Positions 8,201-16,192 of a stretch of DNA of 64,000 nt are shown piece by piece. The notes under the pieces are model-generated. The model had not been told where the DNA came from and made no database searches. It saw only the letters and a list, made by a program, of their open reading frames with translations. Numbering within the stretch: position 1 is the first letter of the stretch; the number at the start of each line of letters is the position of its first letter. A program made the position numbers and the translations under genes. Origin of the DNA: Algivirga pacifica. Its GTDB lineage: Bacteria; Bacteroidota; Bacteroidia; Cytophagales; Flammeovirgaceae. Where the stretch lies: contig NZ_BAABJX010000029.1 of the NCBI RefSeq assembly GCF_039543525.1, positions 1 to 64,000 of the forward strand, read 5' to 3'.

Positions 8201-8914
8201 ATGCTATATCAGGATAAAGTGATTGATCCGCAGCTCGTCGAACAGGTATTACAAGATGATGAGCTTTACCAGTATCTTAGAACATTCGTCACACCGAATA
8301 AGAAAGCTCTTTTTGAAGAGGTTCTTTCTCACCGTACAAGACACCTCACGGTATTACTGGAAGACCTATACCTTCCTCAAAATGCCAGTGCTGTGTTGCG
8401 TTCTGCCGATTGTTTTGGTGTACAGGACGTCCATATCGTAGAGATAAATCATAAATATAAAATTAATCCAAAAGTGGTTAGGGGTGCCTCTAAATGGATC
8501 GACAGACATCATTATACTGATACCTCTACTGCCATTCAGAGCTTAAAGGATAAAGGCTATAAAGTAGCTGCGACTACTCCTCATACCGATATGGAACTGG
8601 ATGACCTTCCACTGGATAACAAAGTTGCTCTAATGTTTGGGCAGGAACGTAATGGGCTTACGGATACCGCATTGGAAGAAGCTGACTATCGCATTAAGAT
8701 TCCTATGTACGGGTTTACAGAAAGTTTTAATATCTCTGTCAGTGCTGCTATATGCTTCAATCATATTATTACTAAATTAAGGCATCGCCCGGATATTGAC
8801 TGGAAAATGTCTGAGGAAGAAAGAAAAGAATTAGAGACGATCTGGGTACTAAAAAACATCAAAAGGTCCGATGTTTACCTTCGAGAATATATTAAGAGAG
8901 GTCAAAATAAATAG
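8201..8914 (+). CDS. trmH: tRNA (guanosine-2'-O-)-methyltransferase, SPOUT family
   Basis: Transfers a methyl group from SAM to the ribose 2'-OH of G18 in the tRNA D-loop (TrmH role, by family). 237 residues. The SpoU motifs are clear: motif 1 with the catalytic Arg in NASAVLRSADCFGVQDVH, motif 2 in VALMFGQERNGLTD, motif 3 in FTESFNISVSAAI (trefoil-knot SAM site). N- and C-terminal helical extensions fit TrmH rather than RlmB. ATG at 8201 directly follows a heptad repeat. fmt follows after 18 nt, so the two probably form one unit of translation and RNA-modification genes. Confidence 0.88.
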   Translation: MLYQDKVIDPQLVEQVLQDDELYQYLRTFVTPNKKALFEEVLSHRTRHLTVLLEDLYLPQNASAVLRSADCFGVQDVHIVEINHKYKINPKVVRGASKWIDRHHYTDTSTAIQSLKDKGYKVAATTPHTDMELDDLPLDNKVALMFGQERNGLTDTALEEADYRIKIPMYGFTESFNISVSAAICFNHIITKLRHRPDIDWKMSEEERKELETIWVLKNIKRSDVYLREYIKRGQNK

Positions 8915-8932
8915 CAATTCAACATACCAACC

Positions 8933-9850
8933 ATGAAAAAAGAGCTAAGAATTATCTTTATGGGTACACCAGAATTTGCGGTACCTTCATTAGAGAAGCT
9001 TGTTGAGAATAACTATAACGTTGTCGCAGTGATTACGGCTCCGGATAAACCTGCCGGAAGAGGAAGAAAGATTCAAATATCTCCAGTAAAGGAATGTGCC
9101 TTGCGCCATGATATTCCTATCCTACAGCCCACAAATCTAAAGTCAGACGAATTTCTAGAAGAACTACGCTCCTACAACGCTAACTTACAAGTGGTCGTGG
9201 CTTTCCGTATGTTGCCAGAAAAAGTATGGGATATGCCGGAGATTGGTACGTTCAACCTTCACGGGTCACTGCTTCCTAAATATAGAGGGGCTGCTCCTAT
9301 TAACTGGGCGATTATCAATGGTGAAAAGGAAACAGGGGTAACTACCTTCTTCTTAAAACATGAGATTGACACCGGTGATATTATCCTTCAAGACTCAGAA
9401 CCTATTCATGAAAGTGATAATGTTGGAGATGTCTATACACGCTTGATGCTTAAGGGGGCTAATCTAGTCGTTAAGACCGTACAACGTATTGAAGAAGGAG
9501 ACTATACCCTACAGCCACAAACAGGAGAGGCTATCCCTGCCCCTAAGATCTTTAAGGAGACTTGTGAGATCAACTTTGACCAACCTACTGACAAGGTATA
9601 TGATTTCATTAGAGGGTTAAGTCCTTACCCAGCTGCCTGGACTTCTGTAGAAGGAACTACTTACAAAGTATATGATACCGAAAAAGTCATGGAAGACCCT
9701 GCCACTGCAGAAGGAAAAGCTTACCTTACAGATAACAAAACCTATTTCTGGTTTACCACCCAAGACGGCTTTATCAGTGTAAAGGAATGGCAAATGCAAG
9801 GGAAAAAGCGCATGAAAATTGAGGACTTCCTTAGAGGAAAGCAGTTTTAA
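8933..9850 (+). CDS. fmt: Methionyl-tRNA formyltransferase
   Basis: Formylates initiator Met-tRNA using 10-formyltetrahydrofolate. 305 residues, normal length. The N-terminal formyltransferase domain shows RIIFMGTPEFAVPSLEKL at the start and the active-site region NLHGSLLPKYRGAAPINW (about 103-120; N and H catalytic), with the conserved Asp in HEIDTGDII. The C-terminal OB-like domain begins near 205 (FDQPTDKVYDFIRGLSPYPAAW). Eighteen nt after trmH. A heptad inverted repeat follows the stop. Confidence 0.96.
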   Translation: MKKELRIIFMGTPEFAVPSLEKLVENNYNVVAVITAPDKPAGRGRKIQISPVKECALRHDIPILQPTNLKSDEFLEELRSYNANLQVVVAFRMLPEKVWDMPEIGTFNLHGSLLPKYRGAAPINWAIINGEKETGVTTFFLKHEIDTGDIILQDSEPIHESDNVGDVYTRLMLKGANLVVKTVQRIEEGDYTLQPQTGEAIPAPKIFKETCEINFDQPTDKVYDFIRGLSPYPAAWTSVEGTTYKVYDTEKVMEDPATAEGKAYLTDNKTYFWFTTQDGFISVKEWQMQGKKRMKIEDFLRGKQF

Positions 9851-9929
9851 GGTAAGAGGTAAAAAGTAAAAGGTGTGTTTTTTTCCTTTACTTTTTATCT
9901 TTTACCTATTACTTTTTACCTTTTTAAAG
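9851..9929. repeat. Heptad inverted repeat (GGTAAAA / TTTTACC)
   Basis: Left arm of GGTAAGA, GGTAAAA, AGTAAAA words; right arm of CTTTACT, TTTTATC, TTTTACC, TATTACT, TTTTACC words; a T-rich loop. It lies between fmt and tsaE and could act as a terminator in either direction. Confidence 0.75.
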
Positions 9930-9935
9930 TAATAT

Positions 9936-10364
9936 ATGGAACAAATAAAGTTGGAATGTCTAAATCAAGAGTTACTGCCGGAAGTTGCTCAGAAAATCAT
10001 TGATTTTGGATACGATCGAGCTGTTTGGACGTTTGAAGGCACTTTAGGCGCCGGAAAAACGACATTAATAAAAACGATCTGTGAAGCATTAGAAGTTATT
10101 GACTTGGTCAATAGCCCTACCTTCAGTATTGTCAATGAATATAGTACTGAAGATGATGCCACGATCTATCATTTTGATTTTTACCGATTAAATGATGAAG
10201 AAGAAGCCATGGATATAGGATATGAGGAGTATGTAACCTCCGGAGCCTTATGTCTAATGGAATGGCCTTCCAAGATTCCTAATCTGATTCCTGATGAACA
10301 TCTTGCTATCAATATTGATATCACAGGAACAGATAGCCGAAGCATCACGGTAATCAAGAAGTAA
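9936..10364 (+). CDS. tsaE: tRNA threonylcarbamoyladenosine biosynthesis ATPase TsaE
   Basis: P-loop ATPase that works with TsaB and TsaD to install t6A37 on ANN-decoding tRNAs. 142 residues, the usual size. Walker A in GTLGAGKTTLIK (about 36-47), the SPTFSIVNEY segment (about 61-70), HFDFYRL (about 79-85), and the Walker-B-like LCLMEWPSKIP (about 107-117) are all characteristic. The stop codon TAA lies inside the left arm of the hairpin at 10362-10401. Confidence 0.93.
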   Translation: MEQIKLECLNQELLPEVAQKIIDFGYDRAVWTFEGTLGAGKTTLIKTICEALEVIDLVNSPTFSIVNEYSTEDDATIYHFDFYRLNDEEEAMDIGYEEYVTSGALCLMEWPSKIPNLIPDEHLAINIDITGTDSRSITVIKK

Positions 10365-10401
10365 AAGGTAGGTGTGCGACCAATCGCACACCTACCTTTT
10401 A
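10362..10401. terminator. Perfect 18-bp hairpin overlapping the tsaE stop codon
   Basis: The left arm at 10362-10379 begins with the tsaE stop codon. The loop is CCAA and the right arm 10384-10401 is its exact complement. The arms contain the GGTAGGTGTGCGA core and the TTTTACC repeat word. No long T run follows, so it may act as an mRNA-stabilising or attenuating hairpin rather than a simple terminator. Confidence 0.65.
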
Positions 10402-10439
10402 CCTATGACTTTATACCCGAACTAAACACTCAAATTATC

Positions 10440-11675
10440 ATGGGCGATCAAGAAAAAGAGGGCTTCAAAAAAGCCGCTGAGGAAGTATATCAATATCACC
10501 CTCAGGAAATGATGGTCAAAAGCCCCAACAGAGGCAAAGACCCTATTGCCATTGGCTTACCCAAAGAATCCTGCTCTGATGAGAAACGGATTATGCTTAG
10601 GCCTGAAGCGGTAGCCATATTGGTCAATAATGGTTATGACGTACTACTGGAAAGCGGTGCGGGTCTACCGGCCAATTTAACTGATAAAGAATACAGTGAT
10701 GCAGGTGCTAAAGTCGTATACAGCCCTGAAGATGCTTTTGGTACAGATATTATACTGAGGGTATCTCCGCCTTCATTGGAAGAAATTAAGCATATTAAGC
10801 GACAAAAAACGGTCATTTCCGCACTATACACCAAAGAGCTATCCAAAGAATATATACAAGCAGTCACACAACGAAAGCTTGTTTGTTTAGCTTTTGAGCT
10901 ACTAGAGGATAAAGTAGGAGGCCTGCCTGTTGTGCGTGCCATGAGTGAGATTGCTGGTAGTACGGTGATGCTGATTGCTGCTGAGTACCTTAGTAGTTTC
11001 AATGAGGGTCGAGGAATAATTTTAGGTGGCATCACCGGTGTTCCTCCTTCCAAAGTGGTTATTCTGGGAGCTGGAACTGTAGCTGAATACGCTGCCCGCA
11101 CCAGTATGGGTATGGGAGCCGAAGTTAAGATCTTCGATAATCATATTTATCGTCTCCGAAGATTGAAGAATATACTGGGGAACCCTCAGCTATATACTTC
11201 CGTGATTGACAACGGCAAACTAGCAGAGGCATTAGCAGAAGCAGATGTAGTTATTGGAGCAGTACACACCAACCGAGGACGTACACCAACCTTTGTGACC
11301 GAGGAGATGGTCTCTTATATGAAACCCAACTCTATTATTATTGATGTGAGTATTGATCAAGGAGGATGCTTTGAAACTTCTGAACCTACCACCTTACATC
11401 AACCTACCTTTCACCGTCACGGTGTTATTCATTATTGTGTCCCTAATATTCCTTCAAGAGTTGCTAGGACTGCCTCTACAGCCTTGAGCAATATCTTTGC
11501 TCCTATGTTGACAAAACTGATCGAAAAAGGCGGTACGGATCAGATGATTCGTTACTACCCTGGCTTCACGAAAGGGGTTTATGCTTATAAAGGTGGTGTC
11601 ACAAATAAATTTATTGCAGAGAAATATGATATGCCTTGTATGAATCTGGAGTTGATTTTGGCGGCAAGAATATAA
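10440..11675 (+). CDS. ald: Alanine dehydrogenase / PNT family protein
   Basis: Reversible NAD-dependent oxidative deamination of L-alanine to pyruvate and ammonia, by family. 411 residues from ATG at 10440 (MGDQEKEGFKKAA). A longer frame exists from a GTG at 10374, but its extra 22 residues are encoded by the 18-bp hairpin, so the internal ATG is preferred. N-terminal substrate domain with GLPKESCSDEKRI and LRPEAVAILVNNGYDV; Rossmann motif VVILGAGTVAEYAA near the middle; C-terminal VIDVSIDQGGCFETSEPT and VPNIPSRVARTAS. The form is somewhat longer than Bacillus Ald (about 370), as is common in Bacteroidota. A transhydrogenase-alpha relative is possible but less likely. Confidence 0.87.
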   Translation: MGDQEKEGFKKAAEEVYQYHPQEMMVKSPNRGKDPIAIGLPKESCSDEKRIMLRPEAVAILVNNGYDVLLESGAGLPANLTDKEYSDAGAKVVYSPEDAFGTDIILRVSPPSLEEIKHIKRQKTVISALYTKELSKEYIQAVTQRKLVCLAFELLEDKVGGLPVVRAMSEIAGSTVMLIAAEYLSSFNEGRGIILGGITGVPPSKVVILGAGTVAEYAARTSMGMGAEVKIFDNHIYRLRRLKNILGNPQLYTSVIDNGKLAEALAEADVVIGAVHTNRGRTPTFVTEEMVSYMKPNSIIIDVSIDQGGCFETSEPTTLHQPTFHRHGVIHYCVPNIPSRVARTASTALSNIFAPMLTKLIEKGGTDQMIRYYPGFTKGVYAYKGGVTNKFIAEKYDMPCMNLELILAARI

Positions 11676-11800
11676 GTAGTAAGCAGTGAACAGTGAGATT
11701 GGTGCTTTAGGTGTATCATTGCGAGCGCTGTGGTATTAATTTTTAATTTTCAATTATTCACTGCCCATTGTTCACTGTTCACTGTTCACTGTTCACTGCA
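11676..11800. repeat. Heptad inverted repeat (GTGAACA / TTCACTG)
   Basis: Short left arm (GCAGTGAACAGTGAG) after the ald stop; long right arm of TTCACTG words running nearly to the stop of the convergent T9SS gene. A TTTTCAATTATT stretch lies between. It sits between convergent genes and could terminate both. Confidence 0.75.
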
Positions 11801-11805
11801 AACGG

Positions 11806-13539
11806 TTATTTGATAATTATCCTTTCTGTCTCTATGCGGTCTCCATCCGCTCTTTTGATCATATAGATCCCCTTCTCTAAGCTCTCCAAGGAAACTTGCT
11901 GAATATTATATCCCTCCAACGAAATCGTTGCGACCACTTTCCCGGAAAGATCTAGCACTTCAACTGGAATAGCCTTATTAACAGTTGCTGGAAACTTCAG
12001 GTTAAATACTCCATTGGAAGGATTAGGATAGGTCGTGAAACGGGCTTCTGCCGCTTCATAATCCAAGTATAAGGATTGTTCTTGTACACAAGAATTAGGA
12101 TAAATGATTTCTACCCACACTTCTCCGACAGGTACTCCTGTTACTTTTGTGCCTTCTGCAAATTGGCTTCCGTTGTCATAAATCCATAAGTACTGATTTT
12201 CTTCACTGCCTAGTATTTCTAGCTCACCATCAGCAGCATCTATACTTGATGGTTTCTTTACCTTGATTTCTAAGTCAGCGTAATTACAGCTATAGTTGGC
12301 CACTAAGATTTCTTCCGCATATGAACAACCATTATAATCAACTACCGTAACCTGATAGACTCCTTGTGACAGGTTGTCAATAAACTCCCCTTCAGCTTCA
12401 TAACCATTCGGTCCTTTCCAATAGTATTGATAAGGCCCTGTACCTCCTATTGCCTTTACATAAATATCGCCTTTATCTCTGTATCCATCCATGATATTTC
12501 CTGTAGTGATTTCAGTCAGAAATATATCCACCTTGTCACATAGATTCTCTTCGGCCGCTTCTCCTTGATAAATGTAGTAACTAAAACTATTTTCACAGCC
12601 GTTGGCATCTTCTATATAAAGGTAGTACTGTCCTTTCTTTAACCCGCTCGCTTGACTCTTACTGCTAGATTCTTCTGTGGTGTAATAATCATCTGGCCCC
12701 ATCCATGTCACTTGATAGGGTGCTTCACCTCCATTAATTTCAACATGAATAAATCCATCCTTTGCTCCAGCTTTTGTTTCATCTGAGTGTTTTACTCTTA
12801 CGGTCATATCACAAGCAACCTCTTCCTCTACTCCTTCATCTACAGCTGTTCTCATGTAATAAGTGAAGTAGGCTACACACCCTCTTTCGTCTGTTACTTT
12901 TACCGTGTAGCGACCTGCGGTCATTTCGGTAGCATCTTTCTCATAAGAAGTGTACCCATTGGGTCCTGTCCACTCATACATCATACTTCCCATACCTCCT
13001 TCAACCGTAATCTCAATCATTCCATCGTATGCATCTCTTGAGGATTCCTCTATAAACTTAGGATAGGACTTCATTCGTATATCCTCACAAGTTGTTGGTT
13101 CTTCTGGCTGGGTCGGTTCTTGAGGATTTTTGGGGATTGTAGGCTCATCTGGTTTGGTAGGAGGAGTCTCCTCTTTTTCTTCTACACCAATGGTTGGAAA
13201 ACATACGCCATCAACAAATTGATTGTCATATACGCGTACATCATAAAACTGCGGAGGTAGGTTCTTAATCGTCATCTCTCCAGCTTCTTCCTTGTCGAAT
13301 TCTTCATAATAGCTCCCATTTTCATTGAAGACGACAATACGGTAAGGTCCTCCAGCTCCTCCTCCATAAGAAAAGCTGATTACACCATCCATACTACTCT
13401 CCGAGGAGGCCGCTTTTACTTCACAGGATACATAGGGCACTTCATAATCTTGATAGTCTTGAGCCAATACATGGGTTACACTTCCTACCATCAAAAATGT
13501 GAATAGGTAGGCAATTAGGGTTAAAGGTCTAATTTCCAT
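11806..13539 (-). CDS. Secreted SprB-repeat protein with T9SS type A sorting domain
   Basis: 577 residues. Signal peptide about 1-26 (ending THVLAQ). A Pro/Glu/Thr-rich linker (about 123-150) is followed by several SprB/PKD-like beta modules, each with the signature of 'DG.I...V.GG..PY.Y.W.GP.GY...' and 'G.Y.V.V.D..GC', near 155-235, 240-330, 335-420 and 420-490. The C-terminus (about 500-577) is a type A T9SS signal: TYPNPSNGVFNLKF, VEVLDLSGKVV, LEKGIYMIK. It is therefore predicted to be exported by the T9SS and anchored or released at the surface, as adhesin or matrix material (inference). Single gene; the terminator of dnaJ lies upstream. Confidence 0.88.
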   Translation of the reverse strand: MEIRPLTLIAYLFTFLMVGSVTHVLAQDYQDYEVPYVSCEVKAASSESSMDGVISFSYGGGAGGPYRIVVFNENGSYYEEFDKEEAGEMTIKNLPPQFYDVRVYDNQFVDGVCFPTIGVEEKEETPPTKPDEPTIPKNPQEPTQPEEPTTCEDIRMKSYPKFIEESSRDAYDGMIEITVEGGMGSMMYEWTGPNGYTSYEKDATEMTAGRYTVKVTDERGCVAYFTYYMRTAVDEGVEEEVACDMTVRVKHSDETKAGAKDGFIHVEINGGEAPYQVTWMGPDDYYTTEESSSKSQASGLKKGQYYLYIEDANGCENSFSYYIYQGEAAEENLCDKVDIFLTEITTGNIMDGYRDKGDIYVKAIGGTGPYQYYWKGPNGYEAEGEFIDNLSQGVYQVTVVDYNGCSYAEEILVANYSCNYADLEIKVKKPSSIDAADGELEILGSEENQYLWIYDNGSQFAEGTKVTGVPVGEVWVEIIYPNSCVQEQSLYLDYEAAEARFTTYPNPSNGVFNLKFPATVNKAIPVEVLDLSGKVVATISLEGYNIQQVSLESLEKGIYMIKRADGDRIETERIIIK

Positions 13540-13716
13540 CAGTTACAGTTGGGGTTAATAAGTATACTTTCAATTATATGGCGTCAAAATGATGCCTTAC
13601 ATAATTGAAAACTAAGTATACCCCCTCCTGCTATTAATGACTATTCTTTAGTGTAAACAAACATTAACAAAGCACTATGAATAAGTCTATACTGTCGGTC
13701 AAAAACTCCTATACGC

Positions 13717-13751
13717 AAAAAAGCTCCACCTTTGAAGGGTGAAGCTTTTTT
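13717..13751 (-). terminator. Terminator of the grpE-dnaJ unit
   Basis: Stem of AAAAAAGCTCCACC with GGGTGAAGCTTTTTT (one bulge or mismatch), loop TTTGAA. The T run on the minus strand follows dnaJ. The A/T symmetry would let it work in both directions. Confidence 0.8.
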
Positions 13752-13760
13752 GATTATCGG

Positions 13761-13875
13761 TTATCAGTTATCAGTTATCAGTTATCAGTTATCAGTTAAG
13801 AAAATTATTTCACTCCTAAACGACCTGCAATAACCGATAAACCTTTTTTAAACGATAAGCAATAACCGATAAACC
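13761..13875. repeat. TTATCAG tandem heptads and CGATAA-type arm
   Basis: Five perfect copies of TTATCAG at 13761-13795. Near 13838-13875 lies a partner arm of CGATAA/CCGATAAA words, so the whole forms a loose inverted repeat downstream of dnaJ. The rest of the 13540-13882 gap is AT-rich; the upstream region of the T9SS gene shows no clear promoter. Confidence 0.75.
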
Positions 13876-13882
13876 AAACCGA

Positions 13883-15043
13883 CTATTCAAAGAACTCTTT
13901 CATTCTATTGATAAAGCCTTTCTTTTCTTTCTTATTATCCGGTTGGAAGTTGGCTGAGTCTCTTAGGCCTTCCAATGTCTTTTTCTCTTCAGAAGAAACT
14001 TTTGTAGGAGTGTAGATATTGATATGGATCAACTGATCTCCTGCGCCGTATCCATTTACATCCTTAATTCCTTTTCCTCTTAAGCGAAGGATCTTACCGC
14101 TCTGCGTACCGGCATCGATTGGCACTTTTACCTTTCCTGTCAAGGTAGGTACCTCAATACTAGCACCCAAGACTGCATCAATAAAGTTGATATGTAAATC
14201 GTAGTGGATATTATTGCCGTCACGGTGGAAGTATTCGTGCTCAATTTCTTCAATAACGATCAATAGATCACCAGGAACACCTCCGTGTTTAGGGAAGTTA
14301 CCTTTTCCAGACATTGACAGTTGCATACGATCTGAAACCCCTGCTGGGATTTTCACCTCCAACACCTCTTCTTTTGCAATGCGACCTTCCCCATGACAAG
14401 ACTTACATTTCTTCTTGACAATCTTACCTTCTCCATCACAAGTAGGACATACGGCCTGAGAAACCATTCTACCAAACATACTATCTCTCACAGTCTGTAC
14501 CTGACCAGAACCATGACAAGTATGGCAAGTTTCTACATCTGCACTGCTCTCTGCACCAGAACCACCACAAGTATCACAAGAAACATAACGTTTTACCTTG
14601 ATCTTCTTCTCCGCTCCCTGTGCAATTTCTTCCATGGTAAGCTTCAGCTTAATACGAAGGTTGGACCCCTTGTTGACGCGACGTCCCCCACGGGCGCCAC
14701 CTCCGCCACCGCCAAAGAAATCATCGAAGCCCCCACCGAAGATATTACCGAACTGGGAGAAGATGTCTTCCATGTTCATACCTCCTCCGCCGAAGCCACC
14801 GCCAAAGCCGCCGCTTCCATCAAAGGCTGCGTGACCAAAACGATCATACTGTGCACGCTTCTCTTCATTACTCAAGATCTCGTAAGCCTCTGCTGCTTCT
14901 TTGAATTTCTCTTCTGCTTCTTTATCTCCCGGGTTTTTGTCAGGGTGAAACTTGATCGCCACTTTACGATAAGCCTTTTTAATGGCCGATGCGTCAGCGT
15001 CCTTGCTTACTCCTAACACTTCGTAATAATCTCTCTTTGCCAT
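13883..15043 (-). CDS. dnaJ: Chaperone DnaJ (Hsp40)
   Basis: Co-chaperone that stimulates the DnaK ATPase and delivers unfolded clients. 386 residues. J domain about 1-70 with HPD in KFHPDKNPGD; Gly/Phe-rich region about 75-120 (GFGGGFGGGGMNMEDIFSQF); four zinc-finger repeats, CDTCGGSG, CHTCHGSG, CPTCDGEG and CKSCHGEG (about 150-215); C-terminal client-binding domains. The type I layout is complete. It lies downstream of grpE on the same strand with a mosaic repeat in the 264-nt gap, so transcription may pass through that repeat. Confidence 0.98.
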   Translation of the reverse strand: MAKRDYYEVLGVSKDADASAIKKAYRKVAIKFHPDKNPGDKEAEEKFKEAAEAYEILSNEEKRAQYDRFGHAAFDGSGGFGGGFGGGGMNMEDIFSQFGNIFGGGFDDFFGGGGGGARGGRRVNKGSNLRIKLKLTMEEIAQGAEKKIKVKRYVSCDTCGGSGAESSADVETCHTCHGSGQVQTVRDSMFGRMVSQAVCPTCDGEGKIVKKKCKSCHGEGRIAKEEVLEVKIPAGVSDRMQLSMSGKGNFPKHGGVPGDLLIVIEEIEHEYFHRDGNNIHYDLHINFIDAVLGASIEVPTLTGKVKVPIDAGTQSGKILRLRGKGIKDVNGYGAGDQLIHINIYTPTKVSSEEKKTLEGLRDSANFQPDNKKEKKGFINRMKEFFE

Positions 15044-15120
15044 AGCTATTTATATATGCTTTCCTCTATGGACTCCTCCACAGAGGAACCCTATACCGAA
15101 TATTGATCTAAATATTTAGT

Positions 15121-15304
15121 TGTTGAATCCGTTACACGGTGTCTTGAATCGTTGAATTGAGCTTCGCTCGTTGATTCGAGTTGATTTGTTTATTGATCGA
15201 TTATGGTTAAGTATTCAATTAAAATTGAATCAATCAACAGTTCAACTCGAATCAACGAGCGAAGCTCAATTCAACTCACCGAAGGTGAAATTCAACGATT
15301 CAAC
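15121..15304. repeat. Mosaic mini-hairpin element E
   Basis: Between grpE and dnaJ. Modules CCGT-TAC-ACGG, GAGC-TTC-GCTC, TTCAAT-TAAA-ATTGAA, GAGC-GAA-GCTC, CACC-GAA-GGTG. The two halves also pair over long stretches (TTGATTCGAGTTGA with TCAACTCGAATCAA). As transcribed within the grpE-dnaJ RNA it would fold strongly. It ends three bases before the grpE stop codon. Confidence 0.85.
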
Positions 15305-15307
15305 CGA

Positions 15308-15922
15308 TTAGTTTCCTACCACTACTTTTGCGTAACGAATTACCTTCTCATTCAATACATAGCCTTTTTCCACTACGTCTACTACTTTTCCTTTCAGTTC
15401 TTCTGAAGGTGCTGGAATTTGTGTAATCGCTTCATGAAGATCCATATCAAACTCTTTTCCGATAGCATCTTCCATAGGCTTCAAGCCTTTAGCTTCCAAC
15501 GCCTTCACTAATTTATTATGGATAAGCTCTACTCCTTCCTTAAAACCCTGAAACGCCTCTTGTCCATCTTCTACAGTAGCGTGCTTTAGTGCTCTCTCGA
15601 AATCATCTACGATTGGCAGCAGAGCAACGATCATGTCCTCACTGGCATTCTTCATAAAATCCAGCTTTTCCTTAGAGGTTCTACGACGGAAGTTCTCAAA
15701 ATCAGAATATAAACGAAGATACTGATCTCTTGCCTCCTGTGCTTCCTTCTTATATTTATCAGCTTCAGACTCCTCTACCATCTCTACTTCCTCATGCTCA
15801 TGATGCTCCTCAATATTTTCATCTACTGTCTGCTCCTCATTTCCTTCTACCTTCTCCTCGTTTTGAGCCTTTGCATTTGCTTCCTCTTGTTCCGCTTTAT
15901 TTTTGATCTCGTCTTTTGCCAT
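15308..15922 (-). CDS. grpE: Nucleotide exchange factor GrpE
   Basis: Releases ADP from DnaK. 204 residues. The N-terminal ~60 residues are very acidic and low-complexity (EEHHEHEEVEMVEESEAD), followed by the long dimerising coiled coil (about 60-120, containing YLRLYSDFENFRRRTSKEK) and the C-terminal beta domain with the GrpE signature LEAKGLKPMEDAIGKEFD and VVDVVEKGYVLNEKVIRYA. Start MAKDEIKNK. First gene of the grpE-dnaJ pair; repeated TGNCA half-sites lie 130-210 nt upstream and may be stress-control elements. Confidence 0.95.
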   Translation of the reverse strand: MAKDEIKNKAEQEEANAKAQNEEKVEGNEEQTVDENIEEHHEHEEVEMVEESEADKYKKEAQEARDQYLRLYSDFENFRRRTSKEKLDFMKNASEDMIVALLPIVDDFERALKHATVEDGQEAFQGFKEGVELIHNKLVKALEAKGLKPMEDAIGKEFDMDLHEAITQIPAPSEELKGKVVDVVEKGYVLNEKVIRYAKVVVGN

Positions 15923-15943
15923 AATCTATAAATACTTAATGTT

Positions 15944-16026
15944 GAAGTTAGGGATTGGGGATTAGGGATTAGGTGTTAGTTAGTCGATAAGTCACGAACA
16001 CCTAATCCCTAGCCCCTAACACCTAC
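15944..16026. repeat. Heptad inverted repeat (TTAGGGA / TCCCTAA)
   Basis: Left arm TTAGGGA, TTGGGGA, TTAGGGA, TTAGGTG; right arm CCTAATCCCTAGCCCCTAAC. It lies in the grpE leader, within the transcribed or promoter region. Confidence 0.75.
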
Positions 16027-16055
16027 GGTGTATCAATTTTACTGCCAAGCCAAAA

Positions 16056-16128
16056 GTCAGGACAATATGACAGCAATCCTTCATTAAACGAAGGTGAAAT
16101 TGTCTTTTTTGACAGTGGCAGAATGACA
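16056..16128 (-). promoter_or_regulatory. Repeated TGNCA half-sites upstream of grpE
   Basis: Read on the minus strand, 16128-16110 gives TGTCA, TGCCA, TGTCA in close spacing (TGTCATTCTGCCACTGTCA), and 16072-16056 gives a related copy (TGTCATATTGTCCTGAC). Two direct copies of a patterned site upstream of heat-shock genes suggest an activator or sigma-linked element. No known regulator is assigned. Confidence 0.4.
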
Positions 16129-16192
16129 GGCTTTTTTTAATGAAGAATGAAAAATTATGAATGAAGAATCATTAAACCGATATTTTTCATTC

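Noticed and set aside
10374..10439. N-terminal extension of alanine dehydrogenase from a GTG
   Set aside because: The extra residues are translated from an 18-bp hairpin built of repeat words.
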